14,815 nucleotides of DNA, from the NCBI GenBank assembly GCA_025362415.1, contig JANYGM010000120.1, positions 1 to 14,815 of the forward strand, read 5' to 3'. The notes below the pieces were generated by a model that saw nothing but the letters and a program-made list of their open reading frames with translations, had not been told where the DNA came from and made no database searches. Shown here one piece after another: positions 5,816 to 13,801 of this stretch. Numbering within the stretch: position 1 is the first letter of the stretch; every line of letters begins with the position of its first letter. Made by a program: the position numbers and the translations under genes. Source of the DNA: a bacterium. GTDB lineage: Bacteria; Bacteroidota; Bacteroidia; Cytophagales; Thermonemataceae.

Positions 5816-8800
5816 CTATGGGAATTTAATGCCAGGAATTCTATTTTTTATTTGGTCTTTGAGTTGTCCTTTTGCCTTGTCTTCTGCTATTTTCCTTAAA
5901 CTATCTGCGGCACGTTTTAGCTTTTCATTAGCAAGTCTATCAATTTCTGCTTTAATTTTGTTTTCTGCTTCATTTTTTAGCTTATCAAGTTCAGCTTTTG
6001 CTTTTGCTTCAGCTTCAGCTTTGACTTTGTCAAGTTCTGCTTTTGCTTTTGCTTGCGCTTCATCTTTTGCCTTATCAAACTCTTGTGTCAGTTGTTTTTT
6101 GACTTCATCAGATTTAGCTTTTACAAGCCCTTGCGCCTGATTTTTCATATCACCTTTACCAATTTTAAAAGTAGGGCTTTTATAATTTCCGCCTACATTG
6201 ATGTTTAAAGGAATTTTATCAGACCCAGAACTAGCTTGCCCAGTAAGTTGCGAAAGTGCCTGATTAGCGGCTACCCCAGCTGCACCTGCAGGAACGTCCA
6301 TTTTGAGAAGATAACCCAAAGTACCATCAAGTCCGCCACTTCCAGAAATATTCATCATATATTGCCCTGCTTTTACATCAAATGGCTCATAAGAAACACG
6401 CCCGTCTTTTACTTCTGCTTTCATAATTAAGTCGCTGATTTTCATTGATTTAAGGTCAACAAGTTTGGTAACATCAGCAAGTTTATTTAGAATAGTAACA
6501 TCAGAAAGCGTACTTTCTACCACACTAATCAAACCTCCGCCTGTCAATGAACTAAACAAAGGCATCATATCTTGCCCCAAACCGCCTTTTAGCTTAAATT
6601 TAGTAGTAAATTTTCCTATCATTTGTTCTGCCAAAGGCGCAAATTTAGCTACTGTAATAAAGTTTTTAGCAGCCTCTTTAATAACCATATCTTTTACGCC
6701 AAAATCAAAATCAAACGCAGGATTTTTAATATCTTTTGCATCATAAACTCCACTCATACTCACTTCTCCACCCAAAGTATTGAAAACTGCTTTGTCTATT
6801 CGTACTGTGCCATCTTTGACAATCACATCTCCGTGCATATTATCCATAGAAATTTTATCATATTTTACAGTTTTTATAGAAGAATGCAATAAAAAATCAA
6901 CATTCAAAGGAATAGGCACAACAGTAAGAGGTGCGCTTTCTGGTGCAGACTTTCCATCAGTTGGTGCATCTTTCATCCATTCATTGACATCAAAATTATC
7001 AGATTTGAAATTAAGTTGTCCTTTGATAGTTTCATTTTTGAAGATATAAGCCATATAATTCTCCATTGTACCTTCCATGTGCATATCACTTTTGCCTGCA
7101 AAACCGTCAAATTGGCTCAAAATCATCTCTTTTGGTGTAAAACTCATTTTTGCATTAGTGATTTTTACGGCGGGCATTTCTTTGGTTTCATAAACGAAAT
7201 TTTGAAGCCCAAGCGTGCCACTTGTAGGAATTTTATCATATAATTTAGCATCAATATAAGATTTTTTGCCTTCTGTCTGCAAATCAGCACTTACACGTCC
7301 AGAAAGTTTCATATTTTCTAGTGGATAAATTTTAGTAATTTTTGTCAAATCAATAGCTCCTTTTGCCTTCACTTTGAAGTTAATATCATCAAAATCACTC
7401 ACGAAAGCGTGTGCCTCAAATGGCTCATTTTCAAGCACCATTTTGAAATCTTCCAAATTAAATTGAGAATTTTTTGGTGTGCCATCACTACTTGCAGATG
7501 CTTTAACTTGCAGATTTTCAAGAGGTTGAGGAAAAGAAGAAGATTTTACATAACCATTGACAAGTGTCATACCTGCACTCAAAGAAGGCATTGCCTTTGT
7601 GGCAGCATTATAAATTCCTTTTGCTTTTGCATCAATATTAAACAAACCACGCAAATCTAAACCTGCCACAGGAAACATCTTCATTACGTCTGCAAGGTTC
7701 ATTTTAGCTTTTACATCTGCATCAATGTCCATATTTGTAAGTCCTTTCAAAAGAAGTCTAGCATCAACAGGATTTGCGCCCAAATCCATATGGAATTTTT
7801 GCAAATCTACCAGAGTTTCATCAATAACGCCATTATCATTGTTTATTTTGAGGTCTAGGGCAATATTTGTAACGGCAGTTGGCAAATCTGGGTACTGAAA
7901 ATTAGCATCAGCAACTTTCAAATTAAGGTGAAAACCTGGCATTTGTTTGGCATTATAAACGCCTTTTACATCACCATCAAACTGAACTGTTCCAGCAGTT
8001 TTAACTTTTTCAAAACTCTTACTATATGCGCCAGGAACGAGGGAAAGCAATGTTTTAAACTCATTTTTAAGCGTTTTGTACTTGATATCCATTTGAATAT
8101 TTGTATCAGGCATAGCTATAAAACCGTCCATATTTAGCTCAAAATCATTGACTTTAAATTTATTTTCTTTGAAAGTATATTTTGAATTTTTCATATCCAT
8201 TCCTAGCGTAACATTAGCATCTATTTTTTTTTCATCCATATAATTAGTGCCTGCATAATCAGCTGAAAACTTATTTACGGTAGTTTCTGTAATCAAATCA
8301 AACAAATCAGCATCCAAATTACCTTTTCCTTTGTGGTTTAATCCTTCAATTTTGACAAAAGTAGGGAGCGTTTTGTCATCATAAACGACCATTGCATCTG
8401 TTACTTTCCATTCTTTTATGGCAATTTTCAGCTTAGAAGGCTCTTTTTCAGGCTTTTTGGTGGTGTCTGTAGGTTGTGGTTTTACAATATCCCAGTTAGC
8501 TTTTGCCTCTTTATTGACACGAGCAAACATACGCAATTTGTCCAAATAAACGCCATTTACACGGATTTCGTCCCCTGTAATGACACTCATAATATCCAAA
8601 CTTGCTCTAAAAGATTTGGCAGACATCAGCGTATCACCCAAAAAAGGCTCTTTCCCTACAATACTAAAATTAGCCTGCGAAATAGACAAATTAGGAAAAT
8701 CTTGGAACAAGTTCACGCTAAAATCATCAGCTTTAAAATTTACTTGTGCATTTAGGTTTTCAGCTATTTTCTTATCAATAGCGGCTTTAATGTCATCTTT

Positions 8801-8878
8801 AAAGATAATTGGAAGCGCAAAAGCAGCCACCACTAGTAGGAAAATCATTCCTAAAAAAAAATACAGTATTTTTTTCAT
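5816..8878 (-). CDS. AsmA-family envelope protein with a 15-residue-repeat C-terminal tail
   Basis: The 1020-residue product has one N-terminal membrane segment (about 4-26) and a very long repetitive beta-rich body, as in AsmA/TamB-like proteins, which in other bacteria help move lipids between membranes or aid outer-membrane assembly. Segments typical of the AsmA family include the N-terminal DIKAAIDKKIAENLNAQV (about 29-46), the AsmA-like C-terminal region about 560-905 (KFAPLAEQMIGKFTTKFKL near 745, DGRVSYEPFDVKAGQYMM, SGSGGLDGTLGYLLKMDVP) and LNINVGGNYKSPTFKIG just before the tail. Residues 925-1014 are a highly charged helix made of six 15-residue units. The gene appears monocistronic, with a candidate -7 box upstream and a hairpin downstream. 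The precise cargo cannot be deduced. Confidence 0.88.
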   Translation of the reverse strand: MKKILYFFLGMIFLLVVAAFALPIIFKDDIKAAIDKKIAENLNAQVNFKADDFSVNLFQDFPNLSISQANFSIVGKEPFLGDTLMSAKSFRASLDIMSVITGDEIRVNGVYLDKLRMFARVNKEAKANWDIVKPQPTDTTKKPEKEPSKLKIAIKEWKVTDAMVVYDDKTLPTFVKIEGLNHKGKGNLDADLFDLITETTVNKFSADYAGTNYMDEKKIDANVTLGMDMKNSKYTFKENKFKVNDFELNMDGFIAMPDTNIQMDIKYKTLKNEFKTLLSLVPGAYSKSFEKVKTAGTVQFDGDVKGVYNAKQMPGFHLNLKVADANFQYPDLPTAVTNIALDLKINNDNGVIDETLVDLQKFHMDLGANPVDARLLLKGLTNMDIDADVKAKMNLADVMKMFPVAGLDLRGLFNIDAKAKGIYNAATKAMPSLSAGMTLVNGYVKSSSFPQPLENLQVKASASSDGTPKNSQFNLEDFKMVLENEPFEAHAFVSDFDDINFKVKAKGAIDLTKITKIYPLENMKLSGRVSADLQTEGKKSYIDAKLYDKIPTSGTLGLQNFVYETKEMPAVKITNAKMSFTPKEMILSQFDGFAGKSDMHMEGTMENYMAYIFKNETIKGQLNFKSDNFDVNEWMKDAPTDGKSAPESAPLTVVPIPLNVDFLLHSSIKTVKYDKISMDNMHGDVIVKDGTVRIDKAVFNTLGGEVSMSGVYDAKDIKNPAFDFDFGVKDMVIKEAAKNFITVAKFAPLAEQMIGKFTTKFKLKGGLGQDMMPLFSSLTGGGLISVVESTLSDVTILNKLADVTKLVDLKSMKISDLIMKAEVKDGRVSYEPFDVKAGQYMMNISGSGGLDGTLGYLLKMDVPAGAAGVAANQALSQLTGQASSGSDKIPLNINVGGNYKSPTFKIGKGDMKNQAQGLVKAKSDEVKKQLTQEFDKAKDEAQAKAKAELDKVKAEAEAKAKAELDKLKNEAENKIKAEIDRLANEKLKRAADSLRKIAEDKAKGQLKDQIKNRIPGIKFP
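5837..6106 (-). repeat. Six 15-residue (45-bp) coding repeats in the AsmA-family tail
   Basis: Residues 925-1014 align without gaps into six units: EVKKQLTQEFDKAKD, EAQAKAKAELDKVKA, EAEAKAKAELDKLKN, EAENKIKAEIDRLAN, EKLKRAADSLRKIAE and DKAKGQLKDQIKNRI. Units 2 and 3 are nearly identical and also similar at the DNA level; the outer units have diverged. A period of 15 suggests an alpha-helical pentadecad rather than an ordinary heptad coiled coil. Confidence 0.85.
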
Positions 8879-8926
8879 AGTTTTGGTATTAAATTTTTAT
8901 TGTTTAAACTATTCTTAATTATCTTA

Positions 8927-8934
8927 CAAAATTA
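8927..8934 (-). promoter_or_regulatory. Candidate -7 box of the AsmA-family gene (TAATTTTG)
   Basis: The complement of CAAAATTA matches TAnnTTTG about 50 bases before the ATG at 8878. No -33 TTTG is visible at the expected distance. Confidence 0.3.
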
Positions 8935-8983
8935 CGAAAATATTTGGGTTTTGTTCTATGAAAATGTACATTTATTAGTCTTA

Positions 8984-9114
8984 GGACTTACGCAAAAAAG
9001 TTCTAAAACCACCCCCAGCCCAAGCGAAACGCTAGCCTTAGGAAGGAGGGGAGTTTATCCCCCTCCTTTTTAGGAGGGGTTAGGGGTGGTTTTTAATAGG
9101 TTTTGCGTAAGCCC
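8984..9114. mobile_element. MITE-like element 3 (131 bp, imperfect target duplication)
   Basis: The ends are a 14-bp inverted repeat with one mismatch (8984-8997, GGACTTACGCAAAA, against the complement of 9101-9114). Flanking 9-mers TTAGTCTTA (8975-8983) and TTAGTCTAT (9115-9123) agree at seven positions, as in an aged target duplication. Nested inside are an 11-bp inverted repeat (9005-9015 with 9083-9093) and two mutually exclusive C/G-rich hairpins (9043-9051 with 9060-9068, or 9060-9066 with 9073-9079). There is no coding capacity. It fills most of the gap between the receptor gene and the AsmA-family gene, and its hairpins could stop receptor transcription, since no other terminator is visible there. 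Confidence 0.6.
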
Positions 9115-9212
9115 TTAGTCTATAAAATACTATTATATGATTGTTTCTACCACAATTCTAATTTGGGCGAACAAGGTATTTGGACAATAAACTATGAAAA
9201 ACTAGAAAAATG

Positions 9213-11627
9213 TTAAAATTTCCCTATCAAGCGCAAATTCAAAAACCTTGCAGAAAGTGCATTGGGAATGGCGTAAGTCTGCCCTGATACATCTTTTACC
9301 CACGTATAAGAAATTACATTTTCTATTCCTAACAGGTTTAAAACGTCCAAACCTATCCAAATAGACTTAAAAGCAAGATGCCCAAACATTCTCAAATCTG
9401 ATAAAGATTTTGAAAAACCAATATCCACACGCCTATAGGCAGGACCAGAAAAAGCAGACCTGAAATTAGGCTGATTTGGCACGCTAAACGGCAAACCTGT
9501 TCCCCAAACAAGGTTTAAATTCATTCTCAAAGTAGGATTATTAGGAATATGGTCTTCAAAATAAACCCCAAATGTCATTCTTTGGTCTGTGGGGCGGCGC
9601 AAATAACCTTTATTATCATCATTTATATCTTCAAAAGTTCTTAGATAACTTACTGAAAACCAAGACTCTGCACCTTTGATAAACTCTCCGCTCACACGAG
9701 CATCTATACCTGTGGCATACGCAACAGCATTATTTTTGGCATAGTAGCGCAAACGTACATTATCCACATCATAAGGCACAATATTTGTCATATTTTTGTA
9801 ATATGCTTCAGAAACTACCCTAAAAGTGCGTCCCCATTGCTTAAAAAGATAATCAACTCCCACAATATATTGCGTAGAACGCTGTGAACGCAGATTTAGG
9901 TTAAGATTTCCCTCAAAATTGCGCATTTCTCTATAAAATGGAGGTTGCTGATAAACGCCTGCTGCAGCTTTTAGGATAAGATTTTGATTAACTTGTAAGC
10001 TATATTGCGCTGATGGACTTATCAAAAATTCATTATTCAACGACCAATAACCGCCTCTAATGCCCACTGTAAGCGTTTGTTTGTTGTCTAAATAAATTCT
10101 GTCTTGTGCATAAACCGCCAAACGTGAAGAATAAATATTATAATCTCCTTTTGCACGTTCTAAGCCACCAACATAGCCTGCAGAGTCTGTAAAGCGGTAT
10201 TCATTCAATAAATCTTGTATATTTTCATACGTATAACGTACACCAAACTCTACTTTATGACTTTTTGAAGCGTTCCAAACAGAACGGTTTTCAATAGCTA
10301 AAACACTAGCAGTGAGTTTGTTACGTAGATATTGGTAATTTTTACCACTTCCAACTGTTTTGACACACTCATTAAAACCTTGTGTGCCAAAAGCCGTATT
10401 GACCTCGCAAAGCCTATAAACTGCTTCTACATCAGAATATTCCCGTTCTGAGGTGTTCATTACAGATAAAATCCAGTTTGTTATAAGATTTGGGGTAAAT
10501 TGATGTGTGAGTTTAAGCGCATTTTGTGAAATATCATAATTAAGTTGTTCTTGTCCTTCAAACTCCACAAACAAGCGCAAAACCCTAGAAACTGTGCCAA
10601 AAGATGTTTCTTGTGCCTCTGGACGAACTAAATAACGGTTTCTAGCGTAAGATGTAAGTAAAGAAAGTGAAGTTTTTTTAGAGAATTGGTAAGAAAAAAA
10701 GCCTTGTAAATCAAAAAATTGAGGCAAATATTGCCCATTGACAGGCAAAGTATTGAGCAAATATTTAGAACTTTTGCGCCTTGCTCCTACCAAATAAGTA
10801 AATTTTGAATTTTTGCTAATACCTTCTAAATGAGCTTGTTGATTAAGTATTCCAAAAGTAACAGAACCACTAGCATTTCCTAAAAGATGTTTAGAAGAGG
10901 GCTTTTGAGGTTTTTTATATTGAATATCAAGTACAGACGAGAGTTTATCTCCATATTTGGATTGCCAACCACCAGAAGAAAATGAAATATCTCCGACTAA
11001 ATTGGGATTTATGAAACTTAGACCCTCTTGTTGCCCTGCACGCACCAAAAAAGGGCGGTAAACCATAATATCATTGACATAAACGAGATTTTCATCAAAA
11101 TTGCCACCACGCACAGAATATGTAGAAGAAAGTTCGTTGTTGCTTACCACACCAGAAAGTGTAGCCAAAATTTTATTAAAATCTCCAAAAGCAGTAGGCA
11201 TTTGGGAGAGTTTTGTGGCAGACAGGCGTGTGGTACTCACTTGTTCACGAGAAAGCGTATCTTTTCCAGTAATTTCAGCTGTTTCTATCTCGTCTGTAAG
11301 TAAAATAATAAAAAATTCTTTTTGTGCGTTTGGAGCTAGATTTAAGGTTGTTTTTTGCGTTTTCATTCCTACCAAACTAAACGCTATGGTTACTTTTTCA
11401 TTAGAAGGAATAGTCGTTTTGAAATTTCCTTGACTATCAGAAACCGTTTTGTTTTTCTCGTTGATACTTATAATTACTTGTTCTAGAGGTTGTTTATTTT
11501 CGTCTATTATTTTTCCAAAAATGATGCTTTGCGTATCTTTTAGAGGCACTTGTGCAAGCATTTTATTAGAAAAAATAAAGCAGAAAAATAAAATAGAAAA
11601 CAGAAATATCAAATAAGAAAAACGCAT
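9213..11627 (-). CDS. TonB-dependent outer-membrane receptor
   Basis: The 804-residue product is an outer-membrane gated channel for active uptake, energised by TonB-ExbBD. Residues 1-25 are a signal peptide ending MLAQ. Residues 33-111 form a carboxypeptidase-regulatory-like domain (IIFGKIIDENKQPLEQVIISI, SDSQGNFKTTIP). Residues about 130-238 form the plug (TAFGDFNKILATLSGV, STYSVRGGNFDENLVYVNDI, then GDKLSSVLDI), and the rest is the barrel, ending SARFLNLRLIGKF with the usual terminal Phe. The frame extends to 11681, but a -7 box at 11663-11670 lies within that extension and the shorter start gives a normal signal peptide. No SusD-like partner is adjacent, so it is not a classical SusC/D glycan pair; the substrate is unknown. 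Confidence 0.9.
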   Translation of the reverse strand: MRFSYLIFLFSILFFCFIFSNKMLAQVPLKDTQSIIFGKIIDENKQPLEQVIISINEKNKTVSDSQGNFKTTIPSNEKVTIAFSLVGMKTQKTTLNLAPNAQKEFFIILLTDEIETAEITGKDTLSREQVSTTRLSATKLSQMPTAFGDFNKILATLSGVVSNNELSSTYSVRGGNFDENLVYVNDIMVYRPFLVRAGQQEGLSFINPNLVGDISFSSGGWQSKYGDKLSSVLDIQYKKPQKPSSKHLLGNASGSVTFGILNQQAHLEGISKNSKFTYLVGARRKSSKYLLNTLPVNGQYLPQFFDLQGFFSYQFSKKTSLSLLTSYARNRYLVRPEAQETSFGTVSRVLRLFVEFEGQEQLNYDISQNALKLTHQFTPNLITNWILSVMNTSEREYSDVEAVYRLCEVNTAFGTQGFNECVKTVGSGKNYQYLRNKLTASVLAIENRSVWNASKSHKVEFGVRYTYENIQDLLNEYRFTDSAGYVGGLERAKGDYNIYSSRLAVYAQDRIYLDNKQTLTVGIRGGYWSLNNEFLISPSAQYSLQVNQNLILKAAAGVYQQPPFYREMRNFEGNLNLNLRSQRSTQYIVGVDYLFKQWGRTFRVVSEAYYKNMTNIVPYDVDNVRLRYYAKNNAVAYATGIDARVSGEFIKGAESWFSVSYLRTFEDINDDNKGYLRRPTDQRMTFGVYFEDHIPNNPTLRMNLNLVWGTGLPFSVPNQPNFRSAFSGPAYRRVDIGFSKSLSDLRMFGHLAFKSIWIGLDVLNLLGIENVISYTWVKDVSGQTYAIPNALSARFLNLRLIGKF

Positions 11628-11662
11628 AGATAGTAGTAAGTTGTGAATTATTTTGTAGCAAA

Positions 11663-11670
11663 CAAAGGTA
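11663..11670 (-). promoter_or_regulatory. Probable -7 box of the TonB receptor (TACCTTTG)
   Basis: The complement of CAAAGGTA is TACCTTTG, identical to the -7 box of the endonuclease promoter. Transcription would start near 11656, about 29 bases before the ATG at 11627. The nearest TTG (complement of CAA at 11685-11687) is 14 bases away, shorter than usual, and lies within the terminator stem of the upstream operon. Confidence 0.45.
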
Positions 11671-11727
11671 CAAAAAAACAATTACAATTCACGTAGGTAG
11701 TAGCCTATTTCTCGTGAATTGTAATTG
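11671..11727 (-). terminator. Intrinsic terminator after the two-gene EEP unit
   Basis: A perfect 15-bp stem (11679-11693 with 11713-11727) has a 19-base loop that itself can pair (TAGG/CCTA). On the minus strand it is followed immediately by a run of seven T residues (complement of 11672-11678). It starts 34 bases after the stop of the 144-residue gene. Its T-run directly abuts the -7 box of the receptor gene. Confidence 0.75.
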
Positions 11728-11761
11728 ATGTAAGTTTTAAAGTTTATCAAAAAATATTTTG

Positions 11762-12196
11762 CTAAATGAGGTTTTTTGTGTATTCTTTACTTGTTTTGTA
11801 TAGGTCTTCTATTGATTTTTTCACTAATTTACGTGATAAAATTTCAGAAATCACATCAATAAAATTATTTTCTGATATGTTTTCTAATTTTTCATTATCT
11901 ATATGACAATAAATATCCACAGGAAAACGAGTTTCTACTTGCCTTCCCTCACATACAGTAAGTATTTTTGTTTTGAAATTAGCAAGATTAGGCGCAACTA
12001 CATATAACACATAAAGTGCCACAGGAATTGTTTTATTTCCATCTTCTAAATAAGAATCCATAGCACCAACTTCCATTTTAAGTTCTCCAGAAGTAGCTAT
12101 AATAAGGAATTTGGACTGTTGAATAAGCAAATCATAAGCAGAAACCTCTAATGTATCTGTAAATTTTAGCTTTTCCCAAATATTTTTCGTTTCCAT
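11762..12196 (-). CDS. Unknown 144-residue cytoplasmic protein paired with the EEP enzyme
   Basis: I do not recognise this family. The 144-residue product has no signal peptide or membrane segment and reads as a small alpha/beta protein: an N-terminal helix (NIWEKLKF), a central beta-rich part (KFLIIATSGELKMEV near 29-43, IPVALYVLYVVAP near 57-69, ILTVCEGRQVETRFPVDIYCHI near 78-99) and a basic helical C-terminus (ISEILSRKLVKKSIEDLYKTSKEY). Cys81 and Cys97 are present without a metal-binding pattern. It starts two bases after the stop of the upstream EEP gene, so the two are almost certainly translated from one mRNA. A functional link such as cofactor, specificity subunit or inhibitor is inferred only from that spacing. 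Base composition is A+T-rich (15 G/C in bases 11881-11940). Confidence 0.75.
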   Translation of the reverse strand: METKNIWEKLKFTDTLEVSAYDLLIQQSKFLIIATSGELKMEVGAMDSYLEDGNKTIPVALYVLYVVAPNLANFKTKILTVCEGRQVETRFPVDIYCHIDNEKLENISENNFIDVISEILSRKLVKKSIEDLYKTSKEYTKNLI

Positions 12197-12198
12197 TT

Positions 12199-13035
12199 TT
12201 ATAAATTTAAGGTAAATATGATAGGTAAATGGTCTGAATAGTTTACTTTATCTGGTCTGTTAAGCGGATTTATTAAAGAATCTCTATCAATTTTCGTTAC
12301 TATTTGGATATATTTTTTGTCCAAATATGGCTTCATAACTGGGCGGAAAATCACTTGGTCATAAATATGCCATTCGTGGGAGATATGCCCCGCAGACCTA
12401 TAATAATAAGTGCCAAATGGTTCTTTAAAATCTCCAAAGAAATTCCACATTGGATTATAAAAATATTTATAAAAAACGCCATCAACTGTTCTACCACTAT
12501 TTTTAAAGGCATAATTCAAGTCACTAACAGCATTTAACCCATTAGCAGACACCATACCATTTTCAAAAGGATTCATATTAAAATCTCCAATCAAAATTGT
12601 ATTTGTACAATTTGTTTCTTCTTCTATTTTCTGAATATCTCTTGAAAGAGCAGTACACCCAACAAAAAGGCTATTTTCAGACCAATTTGGTTTAGCGTGA
12701 AAGTGAACAGAAATAAGATTGAAATTTGCGTTTAGTGTTTTAATGCTGTGCGTTATGTAACGAACTGAAGGATACAAACTACTTTTATCTTCAAATACCA
12801 AAGCTGGATAGCTGGAAATTAGTGTTAATTTGTCTTTACAACACGAAACTTGTATATATTTGTTAGGACTTCCCAAACGGTTTATTTTTTGTAAGAATTC
12901 TAAAACTGTTGTTTCACTAATTTCCGCCAAACATATAATATCTAATTGGTTTTCAAACACTAATGAAGCAATAGAATCACTCAAATCTTTATTAGCTACA
13001 TTCCAAAAACCAATCTTCATATTATTAAATATCAT
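12199..13035 (-). CDS. Endonuclease/exonuclease/phosphatase (EEP, DNase I-like) family protein
   Basis: The 278-residue product has the EEP metal-dependent phosphodiesterase/phosphatase motifs in order: FWNV with Asn12, CLAEI with Glu38 (metal ligand), SVHFHAKP with His111 and His113, GDFNMNPFE with Asp151 and Asn153, HIYDQVIF with Asp226, and YSDHLPI with Asp268 and His269 (expected catalytic base). The full set suggests an active enzyme; substrates in this fold include DNA, RNA, phosphoinositides and other phosphoesters, so the substrate is open. No signal peptide is seen, so it is cytoplasmic. The fold begins at Met6 (13020), which may be the true start; I keep the longer frame because no ribosome-binding site decides between them. 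It is the first gene of a two-gene unit and more A+T-rich than the adjoining receptor gene. Confidence 0.85.
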   Translation of the reverse strand: MIFNNMKIGFWNVANKDLSDSIASLVFENQLDIICLAEISETTVLEFLQKINRLGSPNKYIQVSCCKDKLTLISSYPALVFEDKSSLYPSVRYITHSIKTLNANFNLISVHFHAKPNWSENSLFVGCTALSRDIQKIEEETNCTNTILIGDFNMNPFENGMVSANGLNAVSDLNYAFKNSGRTVDGVFYKYFYNPMWNFFGDFKEPFGTYYYRSAGHISHEWHIYDQVIFRPVMKPYLDKKYIQIVTKIDRDSLINPLNRPDKVNYSDHLPIIFTLNL

Positions 13036-13097
13036 TTTTGATGCAAGTTTACTCTAATTGCAATCTACTACTTTTTTACAAATTATCAAACGAACAA

Positions 13098-13568
13098 TCA
13101 AAAAATATCTACGTAATTAACTTGTCCACTACAATTATCTTTTTCTTGTAGGCGGTAAAATGCTCGTCCTGGGTATTTTTTGAAAGTAAAATTCCCTTCT
13201 TTCACACATTCTTTGCCTTCATTGAGGTAGCTTACTTTGGTAGTGATTGTACCAGTAAATAGAAATTCTGTGGCAGAAACAGGTTGCATTGTACCATCAA
13301 TGGTTAAGAAATTGTCGTCATCTTTGCGTTGTTCTCCTTTCATACTAAGTACGGGTGAGCCAGCTTCTGCTTTTGTAATCACTTTTCCAGATTTGGCTTT
13401 TTTTGTGGCACTTTCATTGAGCCATTGAAGTGTCATTATGCGGTTTCCAGTGTACATTTTAAGCAAATTTTGATATGCTGCTGTTTTTGCTTTTTCTTGG
13501 GCAGTTTGTGCCTGCATTTGTACAGATACAAACATCAAAAATAATGAAAATAAAATACTTTTCTTCAT
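13098..13568 (-). CDS. Small secreted protein of unknown function
   Basis: The 156-residue product has a clear signal peptide (MKKSILFSLFLMFVSV, cleavage after QMQA at 20) and no lipobox, so it is periplasmic or exported. The mature part begins with a helix (QTAQEKAKTAAYQNLLKMYT), contains TLQWL near 46-50, and continues as a beta-rich domain: SMKGEQRKDDDNFLTIDGTM near 75-94, TEFLFTGTITTKVSYL near 100-115 and GNFTFKKYPGRAFYRLQE near 125-142. Cys121 and Cys146 may form a disulfide. I do not recognise a named family. The EEP gene follows 62 bases downstream on the same strand without a terminator, so read-through is possible, though no shared function is implied. Confidence 0.75.
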   Translation of the reverse strand: MKKSILFSLFLMFVSVQMQAQTAQEKAKTAAYQNLLKMYTGNRIMTLQWLNESATKKAKSGKVITKAEAGSPVLSMKGEQRKDDDNFLTIDGTMQPVSATEFLFTGTITTKVSYLNEGKECVKEGNFTFKKYPGRAFYRLQEKDNCSGQVNYVDIF

Positions 13569-13580
13569 AAGAATAGGTTC

Positions 13581-13638
13581 TAAGTAATTGTGAATTGTAA
13601 ATTATGAATTATGAATGAATACAAAATGTTTATAATTA
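13581..13638 (+). repeat. Heptamer-type repeat copy d
   Basis: This starts TAAGTAATTG and continues through degenerate heptamers (TTGTGAA, TTGTAAA, TTATGAA, TTATGAA) to the core TGAATGAATACAAAATG. It matches copy e at 45 of the first 50 positions. It lies just upstream of the small secreted protein gene, not after a stop codon, unlike copies a, b, c and f. Confidence 0.7.
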
Positions 13639-13726
13639 GTCTGTTATATCTCATTTTGATATTATCATAACATAACCTAATTAGAAAAACCTACTTAGAA
13701 ATAATTAAAAATAAATTTTTCACTAG

Positions 13727-13734
13727 CAAAAGTA
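13727..13734 (-). promoter_or_regulatory. Candidate -7 box for the small secreted protein (TACTTTTG)
   Basis: The complement of CAAAAGTA is the same octamer as the rplY -7 box. It would give a leader of roughly 150 bases that includes copy d. No -33 TTTG is visible at the right distance. Apart from this octamer, the stretch between copies d and e (13639-13801) shows no recognisable feature and no gene. Confidence 0.25.
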
Positions 13735-13801
13735 ACCAAAAAATAGCTATGAGAAAATAGTTTTTTATGAAACATATTTTTTAGTTGATGAAAATAAGGT
13801 T

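Noticed and set aside
5816..8878. Many plus-strand open frames opposite the AsmA-family gene
   Set aside because: They are short shadows, rich in Phe, Ser, Ile and Cys with no domain signs, and lie entirely within a well-supported gene.
9136..9240. A plus-strand reading frame that looks like a protein C-terminus (GEQGIWTINYEKLEKML)
   Set aside because: It has no start in a plausible place and runs into the antisense of the TonB-receptor 3' end; no homology can be claimed, so a gene remnant is not supported.
9213..11627. Calling the receptor SusC
   Set aside because: No SusD-like lipoprotein gene is adjacent, and the length of about 800 residues is shorter than typical SusC proteins.
11628..11681. 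N-terminal extension of the TonB receptor to the ATG at 11681
   Set aside because: The added residues precede an intact signal peptide, and the segment overlaps a -7 box and the edge of the upstream terminator.
11762..13035. Classical toxin-antitoxin pair
   Set aside because: A 278-residue EEP enzyme and a 144-residue partner do not match a known toxin-antitoxin type by size, order or motif; only a generic functional link is supportable.
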